This document shows, piece after piece, positions 36,065-46,776 of a stretch of 64,000 bases of DNA. The translations under genes and the position numbers were made by a program. Source of the stretch: Topomyia yanbarensis (Eukaryota; Arthropoda; Insecta; Diptera; Culicidae); assembly GCF_030247195.1 (NCBI RefSeq), contig NC_080672.1, positions 82,830,113 to 82,894,112 on the forward strand, given 5' to 3'. Positions within the stretch are counted from its first letter, which is position 1. Every line of letters starts with the position of its first letter. The notes below the pieces were generated by a model. It was given only the letters and a program-made list of their open reading frames with translations, was not told where the DNA came from and searched no databases.

Positions 36065-38057
36065 CAATAGAAGGCGCCAGCACTAATTTTGCGCACTGAC
36101 TTAGACTACATTGGAAGATTCATGTCAAAATATGGAAAAGGAGAACAATTGATAAATGTGAAAATTGATCTTGAGCTTACGAAAGTATCAGATGTACAGC
36201 AACATCATACACGTAATGTTGTCCTAATAACGTTCAATAGTTTAGTCGAAGCAGAAAGCTTTATGGTGTAGGACAATCTACAACACGACGTCGAATATGA
36301 CAACGTTCAAACGACGATCCCTGTGTACACGAACAACGATGCGACGAAAATTCGCCTACACGATTTGGTACCAGACTACCTTAGAAGATTAATGTCGAAA
36401 TGGGCAGAAAGGTATTCCGTGTCTCAAATTACACCAACCTATTTTTTATTACTTGGCCTTCGAGAGCTGATCATCTTAAGGTATTAACTGGATCCAAAGA
36501 ACACTATGCACATACCCTAGACTATGCACATACCCACTATGGTTCAGCCAGGTTTCTCAACTTACTCTGTTCAGAAGCTGAAAATCGCTGCGCTGCCATT
36601 GGAGGGCAGGCAATCAAATCTATACGTGCGCTGCTTTGTATATTTGTAGAAGTAAAATTTCGTACTTTTTACCAATGTGTAAAAAGTGACAATTCAAAAC
36701 TAGTTTATGCGGTCAAACTGTGTTGCTGTTGACTTTTTGGAATAATCGGTAAGACCATCGAATCGCGAGCAATTGTTGAAGGTGAACATGAAGCTCAACA
36801 TAGCATTATAGTTACGGCTGTGCAATTCCACCATCTCCGTCAAGTAGAATCATTTGCCACGCAGAACAACTTGTAACACTTCTCCGAATGTAGATACATT
36901 TTATACTGAATCACAGTATATATAGACGATGACACTATTGAAGTAAAACTACATGATCTGACACCCCGTACGAATGCTAGCACAATACAGGTCAAAATAC
37001 GGAGAATTGGATATCGTTAAAGAAGATACTTTGAACTTCTTCTCAGGTTCCCGCAACGGCGTTCGTGTGGCGAGGATGTGTCTGACAAATCCTATTCTCT
37101 CCTACCTGACCATCTAAGGCAAATCAAACCAAGGTATTACATATATTCAGTAAACATTGATCACATATCCTGGACAGATTCCTACGTGCCAATTCTGAGA
37201 TTAGCCCCAACACCACGGAAAGCCTTGCACAGAGGCTGCTAACGAAACTCCAGCTGTTACGACCCAGGCCAATACACAGTCGTCGTATGCTAAACCACAA
37301 CCCGTTGTTGATCGAACGACTGCGGACTGGGCAGTAACAAACACTAGCTCAGCAACGATCGGGCTCAGTGAAACTAAACCGTCTGCCATTATCAACAGCG
37401 AAGTAACAACGATTACACCAAATACCTCCAGAGCAATAATCAACACCACCAATAATGAATCAACTGCCGATGAAAAAGAATTTAAAACAGCTAACAAGAA
37501 ACAAACAGGAACATCCGACCGTGAACGAAAATCGGGAGAGAAGCCGGACCGAATGACCTTCGGACGACAGGCAATGCAGTTAATATTTTGCCGCCAACGA
37601 AGAGGATCTCAACACGCAACAGCTAACTGCGTCAATAAGACCCGGTGGACAGGCATTTTTAAAGCTTATTTTTCACAATTTGTAAAAATCCTAAAAGATT
37701 CACGGCTCAGTTATGTTAATGCATTGAGCCGTGTTAAATAAACAAAAAGCAAACTACGGTACTTCATACGCTAAAACAACTAAGAACAATTCATCCACCA
37801 CAACCAACAATAACTGAAAATCTCCCTTTGACACCTGGTGATATACCGTGGACAACCGACCAAAAATAATTGCCTGATAAACAACATTCCAAGGTATCCC
37901 CAAAGCAATAAAACAAGAAGACATAACCGTCTCAGAGTCATTCAGAAACACAAAAAGCATAAAACATTCAACAGTGAAAACCAAAACTGCTCTAGCGACG
38001 ACGGAATCGACGTACACACAAGCAAGCGAGAAGACAATCTTGGAGTTACTATTTTGT
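36065..38057 (+). pseudogene. LINE-type gag (ORF1) relic, copy A
   Basis: Gag pieces appear in order with stops and shifts. They are VQQHHTRNVVLITFNSLVEA (about 36194-36250), a HDL box IRLHDLVP..RRLMSKW (36350-36400), a second HDL box EVKLHDLTPRT (about 36940-36975), NGVRVARMCLTNPILSYL (37050-37110), a damaged zinc knuckle PTCQF.D.PQHHGKPC (about 37180-37230), a Thr/Asn-rich linker to 37500, a possible CX2..CX.. segment near 37585-37630, and an acidic tail CSSDDGIDVHTS (37990-38025) ending at a stop at about 38057. The A-rich AATAAAGATAATAAAAA follows at 38127-38143. No reverse transcriptase follows. Two HDL boxes suggest an internal duplication or two overlapping copies. Family assignment is not attempted. 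Confidence 0.65.
37660..37745 (+). repeat. Module shared with 41180-41250, containing a hairpin
   Basis: TTGTAAAAATCCTAAAAG, then CACGGCTCAGTTA and AAATAAAC, matches the minus strand of 41180-41250 (TTGTAAATATTAAAAG, CTACGGCTCAGTTAAG, AAATAAACG). Here CACGGCTCA (37701-37709) pairs perfectly with TGAGCCGTG (37725-37733) around a 15-base loop. In the other copy the second arm is absent. It sits within or next to two gag relics and may be an untranslated module of that family. Confidence 0.5.
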
Positions 38058-38524
38058 AACATTTTTGTACGTCTGCATTTTGGAGTGAACGGTCTTTAGT
38101 ATGCCAAACGTTACTTTGATGAAAAAAATAAAGATAATAAAAAACTGACTGAAAAAAAAAATAAAATAGTGCTCATAATTCGAAAAAAAATAACCTACGT
38201 AATTACGAGAAAATCGATACAAACCTATGCTATATTTCACCCTAACGAGAAAAATTGGGTAACCACCAAAATTTGTCACTAGGGCGAAAAACCTACAAAC
38301 CTGCCAACAAGCGGTGGAAACTTCACACAATAGAAGTTTCAAAAATCGACAAAGATGTATTTGAGGTTGCTTGAGGTAAAAAACGACATTTCAAGATCAA
38401 CAGAGTGGTTGATTCTAAATATTGCTGTGTCCGACCGAACAACATTTATTAAAGATGAAAATGGAGCTTAAGCTTGTGGAAAGCACATGTGTACAGTTCC
38501 ACCATACACGAAATTCTTTTTTTT
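38058..38524. other. A-rich tail region and unassigned DNA
   Basis: After the gag stop, an A-rich tract (38118-38167) resembles a LINE/SINE tail. The remainder to 38524 holds no recognised feature. Confidence 0.35.
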
Positions 38525-38640
38525 TTGCTGGAGTAGTTGAACTGGAGCCGCAGAGCTTGGTACTCGGAACAGTTCCCTGTCAGAAATACGCACTATAATT
38601 GCAGACGAGACGGAAAATGTCAGCCGCTAAAACACTGCGA
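38525..38640 (+). repeat. Head segment of the ~460-bp repeat family, locus 1
   Basis: GTTGAACTGGAGCCGCAGAGCT, TCGGAACAGTTCCCTGTCAGAA, TTGCAGACGAGACGG and CGCTAAAACACTGC match 48585-48690 in the same order. At the second locus this head runs directly into the tandem units. Here it is separated from them by about 650 bp that include the repeat 38975-39240. Confidence 0.7.
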
Positions 38641-38974
38641 GATTCTTCAACATAGAATTTATAATACTGATAGTGATGTACAAAACTAATGTTTTCAAGT
38701 AATCTCATCACAAGATATCAACTGCGCAGCGTTTTCCCTCCGCCGAGTTATTTTGGAAACGGTCCACGACCGGACGGTCTAGCCCCCGTAACTTTTGACC
38801 TGCAGTCAATTTAGCGTTTTTTGTAATTCAAAAGAACGATTGCGCGTAGGATTTTTCTTTCAGAATTTCGATTTTTCGCGAAATGGTACACTTTTCAATA
38901 GAAAAACGCTGAAGATGTGTTAAAAAGTTACACAAAACCGCTCATTAAATAATTACGCAAATCAAAAATAAAAT
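38641..38974. other. Unassigned part of an insertion within the ~460-bp repeat locus
   Basis: It lies between the repeat-family head and the dispersed repeat at 38975. Comparison with the second locus indicates that roughly 38641-39290 is inserted sequence. No termini were found. Confidence 0.35.
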
Positions 38975-39240
38975 CCCACTTACGTCGCTAGACAAAATAA
39001 TTTTAATATACTGTGAAAGTTTCAGAACGATCAAAGATCATTTGTTCGAGTTCCATTTCCGGTCAGCTCAAAAAAGAGGTTTCGAGAAAAACACGGTTCA
39101 AGTTTTCAGTACGCTCAAGGTGTACAGAAGAGGCGTTGCGCCAGAATTGAACATTTGAATATTTATGTATTATGGTCACCTTCCATATTTTGACATACGA
39201 TTTTTGAGAACCTAAAGCAAGGCCAATAAAAATTTTCAGT
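38975..39240 (+). repeat. Dispersed repeat, copy of 2580-2825
   Basis: This is the plus-strand partner of the minus-strand copy at 2580-2825, sharing ACGTCGCT, ATATACTGTGAAAG, ATCATTTGTTCGAGTT, CGAGAAAAACACGGTTC and GAATATTTATGTATTATGG. No coding frame. Confidence 0.7.
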
Positions 39241-39289
39241 TTTAGTAAAAATATTCGATTGTGTAGTCTAAGGAGTTTACATTAGTGTG

Positions 39290-40640
39290 ATATTGAGTGA
39301 CCCTGATTGTGATACTGAGTGTACGCGTCACATATGGGGCCGTGTAGATTTCATAATCGCGGAGAAACGAGCGTTTGTATGTTTACGTTTGGGACCACGT
39401 TTATAAATCTATAAGTGCTGAAACGGGGGCGTTTTCATGTTGGCGAGATCAACGGCGTAGGTGTGTGTGCACATGATCGCAAAGGATTCGAGCGATTATA
39501 TGTTAACATGTTTAATCGCGTAAGTGTTTTTATATTGCGTGTGCTAGTACGTAACTTTCCGTATGGAAATTCGATTGTATACCCGTGTGATAATTTGACA
39601 CATTCTTTCGTGTCGTTTACAACGATTTGACGAGTCTTCACTCGACAAATATGTTATAACTTTATCAAATGAACGCCTACATCAAAACTTATTACAGATT
39701 CCGAAAGTAGACAAAATTTCACGAAAGATTCCATCAACATAAACTGAATACACTAGAATTTGATGATTTGACTTTTATTGAAATACGTTGAAAGTCCTAA
39801 TTTGTCACGCGTTGTAACGTCACGTTACATTATCGGTCATAAAACAATCCTCTTCCAGTATATTCAGTTTACGTTGATTGAATATTTCGTGAAATTTTGT
39901 CTACTTTCTGAATCTGTAATAAGTTTTTATGTAGGCGTTCATTTGATAAAGATATAACATATTTGTCAACAGAAGATTCGTCTAATCGTTGTACCGTCAC
40001 GAAAGAATGTGTCATTTGTATATTTACGGGGGTTCTTGAATGTTCGTGCAGGTTGCGAATCTGACGTTTAATTTTGAGTATACGGTGCTAGAAGATAGTG
40101 AGTCTCTCTATATCACTAGTGTTCCTAACAATGTCGCCCTAAATCTTGTTGTCTAGTGGTCATGAGAATAATGTTTTTGAGAATGGTCCAACTGAAGGCA
40201 TGGGCCTAGGCTGCTAGAACCGAGGATAGGATTTGTATAATCGCACTTCAGACCGCGTAGGTGTTTAACGGTTCATTTAAATATATTGGAGCATTCTTTT
40301 ATTTGCGAGATTGCCTTCGCGTTCGTGATTAGGGTTGAACTATCGCGCAGGACTCGAGCGTTTGTATGTCAACAGGCATGATTGCGTGTCGTATGCAACA
40401 TCACATGTATAAATTCATTTCTAAAACAATGTAACCGCTTTCGCATTCGCATGGGAGATTTTGAGTGTACGGTTCAGATCTAGATTTCTAATCGAGATAG
40501 CAAAATTTTACTTAGCAAGCTTTTCATTATAATGTCATGCATATTATAACGTACTTATGAAAACATTCTCGACGACAAATTTTCACAATCGACGGAGATA
40601 TGGACTTCGCTCCAAGACGCTGCGTTTTTCGTTCATCGCA
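39290..40640 (+). repeat. ~460-bp tandem-repeat family, locus 1
   Basis: About two diverged units match the array at 48700-50090. Markers are GAGCGTTTGTATGTTTACG, GACCACGTTTATAAAT, GTGCTGAAAC, CGTAGGTGTGTGTGCACATGATCGC, GTTAACATGTTTAATCGCG, CGTGTGCTAGTACGTAACTT, TATATCACTAGTGTTCCTA, TTGTCTAGTGG and GAAGGCATGGGCCTAG. A 417-bp inverted-repeat element (39597-40013) interrupts the first unit. Open frames such as 39415-39630 read through the repeat and are not genes. Confidence 0.75.
39597..40013. mobile_element. MITE, 417 bp, with ~150-bp terminal inverted repeats
   Basis: It begins GACACATTCTTTCGTG and ends CACGAAAGAATGTGTC. Long arms mirror each other: AAATTTCACGAAAGATTC..ATAAACTGAATAC against GTATATTCAGTTTACG..ATATTTCGTGAAATTT. 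Both arms contain ATGAACGCCTAC or its complement. ATTT flanks both sides (39593-39596 and 40014-40017). Removing the element restores the ~460-bp repeat unit, so the boundaries are well supported. Confidence 0.9.
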
Positions 40641-40859
40641 TGCGGTGCCTACGGTATCTCGCGAATCGCTCAATAGAAAATTATTGTTAGTTTTTAGCGG
40701 TGGTCAGTTATTGAAAGAATGACTTCGCGAAAACTAAAATCGAGCGTGGTGACATTTTTCCTATTCATTATTGCCGGAACAGTTTTGGCAACCGTTTGTG
40801 GTTCAGGTCGTGTATTGGAATTTACCTCTATAGCTTAGGTTTAGATGAGCGGCTTCTGA

Positions 40860-41175
40860 GCAAGGTTGTTGGTAATGCGCCATCTAGTCACCGAACTGGC
40901 TCGCATCAATTTGTCTTTTGTATGTGCAAAGCGTAGTCTGCGTAATGATACCCTATTTCGTTTTGTACTTCATGGTCATGTTGGAAGAAATCGGTCGGTC
41001 CAACAACATTCTCATTACAAAGACGCCATTGGACATACCTGGGTAGTAGTTTTTCCACGTAACGGATTCCAACTCTCCGAATAGCGACATGAATTTTTCA
41101 ATATAAGTAAGTGGTGCCAAATTGTGTAGACGTATTTCGATTTTCCCATCATCCGTATAAACAAGGATCTTTTTT
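40860..41175 (-). pseudogene. LINE-type gag relic, copy B
   Basis: The minus strand reads KIEIRLHNLAPLTYIEKFMS and LFGELESV (about 41155-41055), then PGMSNGVFVMRMLLDRPISS (about 41040-40981) and TLCTYKRQIDASQFGD (about 40932-40885). The last matches the region where other copies have TC.FC of a zinc knuckle, here degraded. The frame is broken by stops. It lies immediately beyond the 3' module of copy C, so two copies are adjacent in the same orientation. Confidence 0.7.
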
Positions 41176-41179
41176 CATA

Positions 41180-41250
41180 AATTTCGTTTATTTGAGCTTA
41201 ACTGAGCCGTAGATCTTTTAATATTTACAATGTGTAAATAGAAATAAATA
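41180..41250 (-). repeat. 3' module of gag relic copy C
   Basis: On the minus strand, TTGTAAATATTAAAAGATC, TACGGCTCAGTTAAGC and AAATAAACG match 37670-37745. It follows the gag stop of copy C by about 60 bp with no reverse transcriptase between. Confidence 0.55.
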
Positions 41251-41289
41251 AATCGAATTCAATTATATTTCAATCGGATCTTGTGTACG

Positions 41290-43990
41290 CGTTTTGTTAC
41301 TTCGCGTGAAGATCTTCTTTCTTGTTGGAGATCCTGCGTCGCCTGCTGTCGCCTTGTCCACTTTCTCTCGATTCATTGTTTTCGTCCATGCTGTCTTCGC
41401 TTTTGATGTTGAATAGGTTTTCCCGGTTAACTGCTTTGGATTGTTAGTTGGATCTATGACGATCAGTATCAGTAATTTATTTTATCGTTGGTGATACCGG
41501 TTGTTGTTTTTTGAAGGTAGTTGACGCATCACAACGCACAGTGGGGCGAAAGTGAAAAAAGACGGGCAAAAGTCTTTCCTGAGTTTCACAGATGTTTTCA
41601 TGCTTTGATGTCTTCAGGAAAGTTTTCTAGGACTACATCCTACATCTTTTAGGATAAGCACCTTAATTTTTCTTAAGGTGCAATTGTCATTTAAAAACAA
41701 ATGTTTTTTAGTTCGACGACAAAAAAATGTTTTTTGTGCGGAATCTTATTGAGTAATTTATTTTGAACAACTTTGATGAACATATCCGCCATCTATATAT
41801 TTTTCCTTAAGAGATATGTACGTTGCACCTTAAAATCAGTTTTTTATCTTTCTCTTCTACAACTTAATTTTTTCTACATTGGTATGTTCTAGAAAGTTTT
41901 AGATATCGTCAAGACACATAACTTTTCTGAAGACTCCAATGATGTATGACATGTGTTTCGGGATATAAATCGATTTTTCTCTAAAAAATGGTCATTTTCA
42001 TTACAAAATTTCTCAAAATTGTGAAACTTTGTGAACCAAAACTCGGCATGATTAGATTCACCATGTTATGTAGTATATGTAATCGAAATATAGCAATCCG
42101 GACTTTTCGGGTTTTTTTACTTTTCATGCATTTTTATACTGCATAATGTATGGATATTTCACAGTATCTTTAGATTACCCATTAGTAAATCAACACGTCA
42201 TAATACAGAATACTAAACTCAATGTAAAATATATCTTCTATTATCAACAACCAACATGTAAAAATAGTGAAAGTGTATAAAGCACTAATTATACATTAGA
42301 AGTATTTTATATTGAATGATTAAAACTAAAACTAAAATCTTGTAAAGATTATAAAATTTTGGCATTATCCCTCTCATTCTTCGTAAGAGTCAGCAATCCA
42401 GTAACTCACGAATATACAAAACACAAGCTCTGAGAGTGATTTAGAATGATATTTGCTTTGACGTGCATTTTCTTTTATTTTCAATAATTCACAATAAAAT
42501 ATTCATAATACTAATGCTATCAGTTATTGGATTGCGTAAAAAGCAATTTGAGTGTCCTTCGAATGTATAATTATTGCTTCATTTACTTTCATTGTTTTTA
42601 CATGTTAATTGTTGATAATAGAAGAAATCACACGTGTTTTTAGGAAGGGCCAATAAGCATACTGTCAAAATTCACTTTGAGAGGAAACTCTGGTCAAACC
42701 AATAATTGCGTATTAAAATGTACTCCAACAGACGAAAGCGAAAACATTTCTCTTTCATAAAATGTTAACATCCATTCTAGGCAAGTTACGGTTTTCCGGA
42801 ATTTTCTTTTAAAGTGAATTTTAACAGCATGCTTATTGGCCCTTCTCAAAAACACGCGAGATATATTTTGCATTGAGTTTAGTATTCTGTATTATGGCGT
42901 GTTGATTTACTAATGGGCATTCTATAGATGCTGTGAAACATCCATACATTATGCAGTAAAAAATGCATGAAAAGTAAAAAACCCGAAAAGTCCGGATTGC
43001 TATACTTTGCTTACATATACTACATATCATGGTGAATTTAATCGTTCTGAGTTTTGGTTCACAATGTTTCACACTTTTGAGAAATTTTGTAATGAAAATG
43101 ACCATATTTTAAAGAAAAATCGATTTATTTCCCGAAACACATGTCATACATCATTGGAGTCTTCAGAAAAGTTATGTATCTTGAAGATATCTAGAACATA
43201 CCAATGTAGAAAAAATTAAGTTGTAGAAGAGAAAGATAAAAAACTAATTTTAAGGTGCAACGTACATATTTCTTAAGGAAAAATATATAGATGGCGGATA
43301 TGTTCATCAAAGTTGTTCAAAATAAATTAATTTATAAGATTCCGCGCAAAAAAATTTTTTTGTTGCTGTGCTAAAAAAATTTTGTTTTTAAATGACAGTT
43401 GCACCTTAAGAAAAATTAAGGTACATATCCTAAAAGATGTAAGATGTAGTCCTAGGAAACTTTCCTGAAAACATCATAGCATGAAAACATCTGTGAAACT
43501 CAGGAAAGACTTTTGACCGTCTTTTTTCACTTTCGCCCCACTGTGCAACGGTCGGAAACGCTGTGCGTAGAATCTGTTGTTCCGATTCTTAGGTAGCTGA
43601 GCAGCAACTGCAGTTGATATTGAGTTACTTGATGTTGATAAGGGGCTGTGTGTTGCTTTTGCTTGTAGTTGATGTTGTTTCTGTACATGGTTTTCCGTAG
43701 TGTATTCGTGTTACAGAACTGACACGTTGGGATCTGTCATTCATACGTGTACAGCGTGGTTTGAAATTTGCTAATACCTTCTATTTCGCATTGAAAGTTC
43801 AGGCAAGAAGGAATAGGATTCGTCACTTGCATACTTACGACACGAACGCCGTTGGAAATATCTGTGGAAAAAATCTTTTTGTCTAATTGCTCCACATCTC
43901 CAGTACTAGGTCTAAAACTAAGAGACGCTTTGCTGCTGTTAAGTCGTCTCGATAGATCACTATGGCAAGAATAAAAGTAGCTATTTTTGT
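41290..43990 (-). pseudogene. LINE-type gag relic, copy C, split by a Transib-like element
   Basis: On the minus strand the first part (43990 to 43551) reads SNGVRVVSMQVTNPIPSCL, TTLYTYE, a stop, then QIPTCQFCNTNT, the start of a zinc knuckle. After the 2-kb insert (41537-43545) it resumes at 41536 and ends with the acidic and basic tail SEDSMDENNESRESGQGD and RRRRISNKK, with a stop at about 41300. The two parts join at the 5-bp duplication CAACG. Several stops and shifts show it is dead. The tail is similar in kind to those of copies A and G. Confidence 0.75.
41537..43545. mobile_element. Transib-like non-autonomous element with ~700-bp inverted arms, 2.0 kb
   Basis: Termini are CACAGTGGGGCGAAAGTGA and TCACTTTCGCCCCACTGTG. 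A perfect 5-bp duplication CAACG flanks it (41532-41536 and 43546-43550). A 5-bp duplication with CAC.(A/G)TG ends is characteristic of the Transib superfamily, whose ends resemble RAG recombination signals (CACAGTG). The arms (about 41537-42260 and 42600-43545) are long inverted copies with shared phrases such as GATGGCGGATATGTTCATCAA. The centre is A+T-rich. No transposase is encoded. It inserted into gag relic C. Confidence 0.85.
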
Positions 43991-44075
43991 CGTTCACTTC
44001 ACGGTGGTTCGGGTCAAAGCAGAAAATAGAGTATTGTGACCGCTGTCTCAGGTGGATAACTTTCTGTCATGGTGA

Positions 44076-44224
44076 CGGGCATAGCGTAGTTGGTAAATCG
44101 ATTGCCTTGTACGCAGCTCACCTGGGTTTGATTCCCAACCCTGCATATAGGGTTAAAGATTTTTTCCAAAAGAGATTTCTCTAATCCGAAAAGAGGCGAA
44201 AAACTCTATAAGAAAAATTAAAAA
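44076..44224 (+). mobile_element. tRNA-derived SINE family 1, copy 4
   Basis: GGGCATAGCGTAGTTGGTAA and ATCGATTGCCTTGTACGCAG, followed by a mutated B box (GGGTTTGATTCCCAACC), the family body and an eroded tail (AAAAACTCTATAAG). It is more diverged than copies 2 and 3, and no target duplication is clear. Confidence 0.85.
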
Positions 44225-45000
44225 ATTTCTCACAAAAATAGCTCAAACGCAAAAACTGATTCTGCCAGAAACGGCGATACTAAGAGGTACTGCTAGGACT
44301 TCGCCAGAATTCTGCCCGACTTATTGCTCGATTCCTGCCTATCGTCAGAACTTGGCACGGTTCCTGTAAGGATTCTACAAGTGGTTTGTACTGTTCCTGT
44401 TAGACTTATGTCCGGAAATGCGAATAAAATCGATTTTGCCATAGCTTGACTGAATCTACAGGACATGGCTTAAAAAATTGTAAATAATATTGGGCATCTT
44501 GTAGAAATTTGTAAAACTGATGTTCGAAGCTTGTTGTCGTTTCTCACTTGAAAAGTTCCAGATTTCTACGGGCTTCGGAACTAGCTTGGTCCCCAAATTT
44601 TGATAGATTTGTATAGATCTAAGAATACAAATCACTAGTTTCGAGTCCACTACTAATCTGAAGTAGTTTCCAAACAGCTGTACCCACTGGTCATGGTTAA
44701 CGAGAGTATCCGTTTTCATTATAAACCATCGTCGATTTCAGGTCAGCCATAAGTACGAAATAAAACAAATTACCGTTAAAATAAAACCTACTAATTAATC
44801 GCCCAATAGAAGCCATAACCAGTCGACCACATCTCCCGGACAAACCGCACACAGCCTAGAAGCCATAGTTTGTCTACTCCTTCTTCTTCGCTTGGCGAAC
44901 GGTTTCGTAAATGTAATAACAATAATCACCATCCACCAAATTTCAACTTGTTATTTGTTGTTGTTGTTGTTGTTTTTCATTACATTTCATTGGTCAGCAG
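44225..45000. other. Unassigned DNA
   Basis: No gene is seen. 44250-44410 is a run of short degenerate phrases (TTCTGCC, TTCCTG.C, AGGATTCTAC). 44945-44972 is a TTG-rich microsatellite. Confidence 0.35.
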
Positions 45001-45560
45001 TTTTTCCCTTGCATAGTTACTAACCGGCGGCCGGCCGACCTCCACTTCCGTTCACATGTGGATTTCGTACCGACTCGTGATTCAAGCAGGCCAGCCAGCC
45101 AGCCAGCCAGCGAACCAGCCAGCAGCCGGTGCGGATGTTCATAGTCATAGTTAGGAGATGATTACGTTTTCTGAAACTATACACACGTATATCGTAAGGT
45201 ACGTTATATGAAATACCCATCACGCATCATCAATAAAACAGACTCTATATCCAGCAACAGCAAACGGCAGCCAGTAGGGCAGAAAGTTTAATTGTTGGTT
45301 GCCCAGCCAGCCAGCCAGCCAGCCAGCTAGCCTTGCTTCTCTGCAAGCTCTGTCAGGCGTTGGAGGCGGCAGCCTCATCCACCTCGCATCGTCCTCATAG
45401 CCGTCGTCGTCGTCGTTCAGCGATTTTTCTCGCGTATGGACAAGCCTCAATCAACTGCTGGCTGACCAGGCGGTGGTGGTGGTCGTTGCGGAGGTGGCGG
45501 CGGCAATGATGGTGGTGGCGCTGACGGAGCGCACTCACAGGTAAATACTGTATGGCCGAT
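45001..45560. other. GC-rich segment with AGCC repeats and a glycine-type triplet tract
   Basis: Two (AGCC)n tracts lie at 45089-45110 and 45301-45328. A GGT/GGC-rich stretch (45466-45520) would read poly-Gly in one plus-strand frame. CACAG|GTAAATACT at 45536-45549 resembles a splice donor. This could be the end of a 5' exon of a host gene, but stops lie close upstream and no conserved protein is visible. Frames at 45020-45223 and 45220-45450 (minus) are repeat artefacts. Confidence 0.35.
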
Positions 45561-46020
45561 CTTCATCGACGAAGAAGAAAGTTAACGGTGCCAAATATTT
45601 AGGCCACGGCACACGCGAAATTCTCTGTCTCTCTCTCTCCCTGTGTGTGAGGTTTTCCTCGCGAGCCGCGCGGCCGGTCGGTCGTCGCGTTTATGATTGA
45701 ATCCGACCGTAGTCACACTAGACGCTAGTTTATCTAGACTGCTCTATTTGGCTAATGATTGCAGCAGCGAGGGGGACTGCTGAAATCACGGCCTTGGTCG
45801 AGTTAGGAGCCCTTTTAATCGAAGAAATGATCGTGCGCGATCATGCGTGTTGTTTTGAGTGCCGTAGGACGGGGTTGATTTGGTATTGTGCCGAAACATG
45901 TATGTCACGCAATCGATTGAAAAGGTTGAACAAGAAAAATTTCGGACAGATGGAAATTGCCACACGCGTGTTAGCTAAGATAACTACTTGAAGAGATCCA
46001 CTAAACAACGTTACAAGTCA
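45561..46020. other. Unassigned DNA left of histone relics
   Basis: No known domain in the 78-residue plus-strand frame at 45755-45991. (TC)n at 45628-45640 is a short microsatellite. Confidence 0.3.
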
Positions 46021-46230
46021 AATTCCAGTGAATATTTTCTTGAGTACATTTTTTGAAGTAGAATACTTCTAACGTTTCAATATGGGGTCCCGTTTCAAAA
46101 ATTTCAGTTGAGAAATTTTCCCAGGTTTGAAATGCGAATATCTTCCGTTCTACTGGACGAAATCGCAATATTTTTGCACTATCTGATCGGAAATTTGTGC
46201 ACGTATTTCGTATTAAATTTCGGAATTACT
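46021..46230 (+). repeat. Histone-linked spacer repeat, copy 1
   Basis: TTCTAACGTTTCAATATGGGG, CCCGTTTCAAAA and TGCGAATATCTTCCGTTCTACTG are matched at 47580-47710 (TTCTAACGTTTCGATATAGG, CCGTTTCAAAA, ATCTGCTATTGTACTG). One copy lies upstream of the H4 relic and one downstream of the H2B relic, so it may be a spacer or promoter module of the ancestral histone repeat. Confidence 0.55.
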
Positions 46231-46453
46231 GCGACTACTATAAATAAACCAAAACAAGGATTTTCTTAAAATCCTTCGAAAACAGCGAAGAAAATGCGCA
46301 ATTTGCCAGCATATCCCACGCAGAGTCGTCAAAAAGGAGCATGTAAGCGTTTCAGTACATACGGGAATGTTATATATACAGGTCACGCAAGCTTGTTTTG
46401 TATCAGTGGGTGCTTGCTTACCACACGAGCAACATGCTCGTTCGGACGGTACA

Positions 46454-46727
46454 ATGAGCGGTATCATGTTTGCGTTCCCTACCAAGCGTCATCGCAAGGT
46501 TCTTCGTGATAAAATCCAGGGAATCAGCAAATCCGCCATTCGGCGTCTGGCTCGTCGTGGTAATGTAAAATGAATTTCTGATTTAATCTACGAATGCTGA
46601 TGGTGTGCAGGAAAATGTCATCCGAGATGCCTTGACCTATACTGAACACGCCAAGTGCAAAATCTCAATGAATGTCGTCTATACTCTGTAGCGGCAGGGA
46701 CGCACTTTGTATGGATTTGGAAGTTGA
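46454..46727 (+). pseudogene. Histone H4 pseudogene
   Basis: The reading [20 protein letters not shown] and RLARRG (about 46482-46560) is the H4 core start, nearly unchanged. After a stop and frameshifts (46571-46615) it resumes as ENVIRDALTYTEHAK (46612-46656), then MNVVYTL, stop, RQGRTLYGFG (46671-46721), the normal H4 C-terminus. The N-terminal glycine/lysine tail is replaced by [10 protein letters not shown] and is several residues short. The middle (LIYEETRGVLKVFL) is scrambled. A canonical histone 3' stem-loop lies 33 bp downstream. It is not functional, but decay looks moderate. Confidence 0.93.
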
Positions 46728-46760
46728 AAAGGTAGAACTCACTTGTATCATTATAAAAAA

Positions 46761-46776
46761 GGCCCTTTTCAGGGCC
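46761..46776 (+). terminator. Replication-dependent histone 3' stem-loop (H4 relic)
   Basis: GGCCCTTTTCAGGGCC is the perfect consensus stem-loop (6-bp stem, TTTC-type loop) bound by SLBP in histone mRNA 3'-end formation. It is followed by ACCA. A purine-rich downstream element (AAAGAATAAG, 46792-46801) sits at about the expected distance. Confidence 0.95.

Noticed and set aside
37201..37497. 98-residue minus-strand frame
   Set aside because: It is the antisense shadow of the Thr/Asn-rich linker of gag relic A.
46294..46485. Frames upstream of the H4 relic on both strands
   Set aside because: They mirror each other and show no histone or other domain before residue KRHRK.
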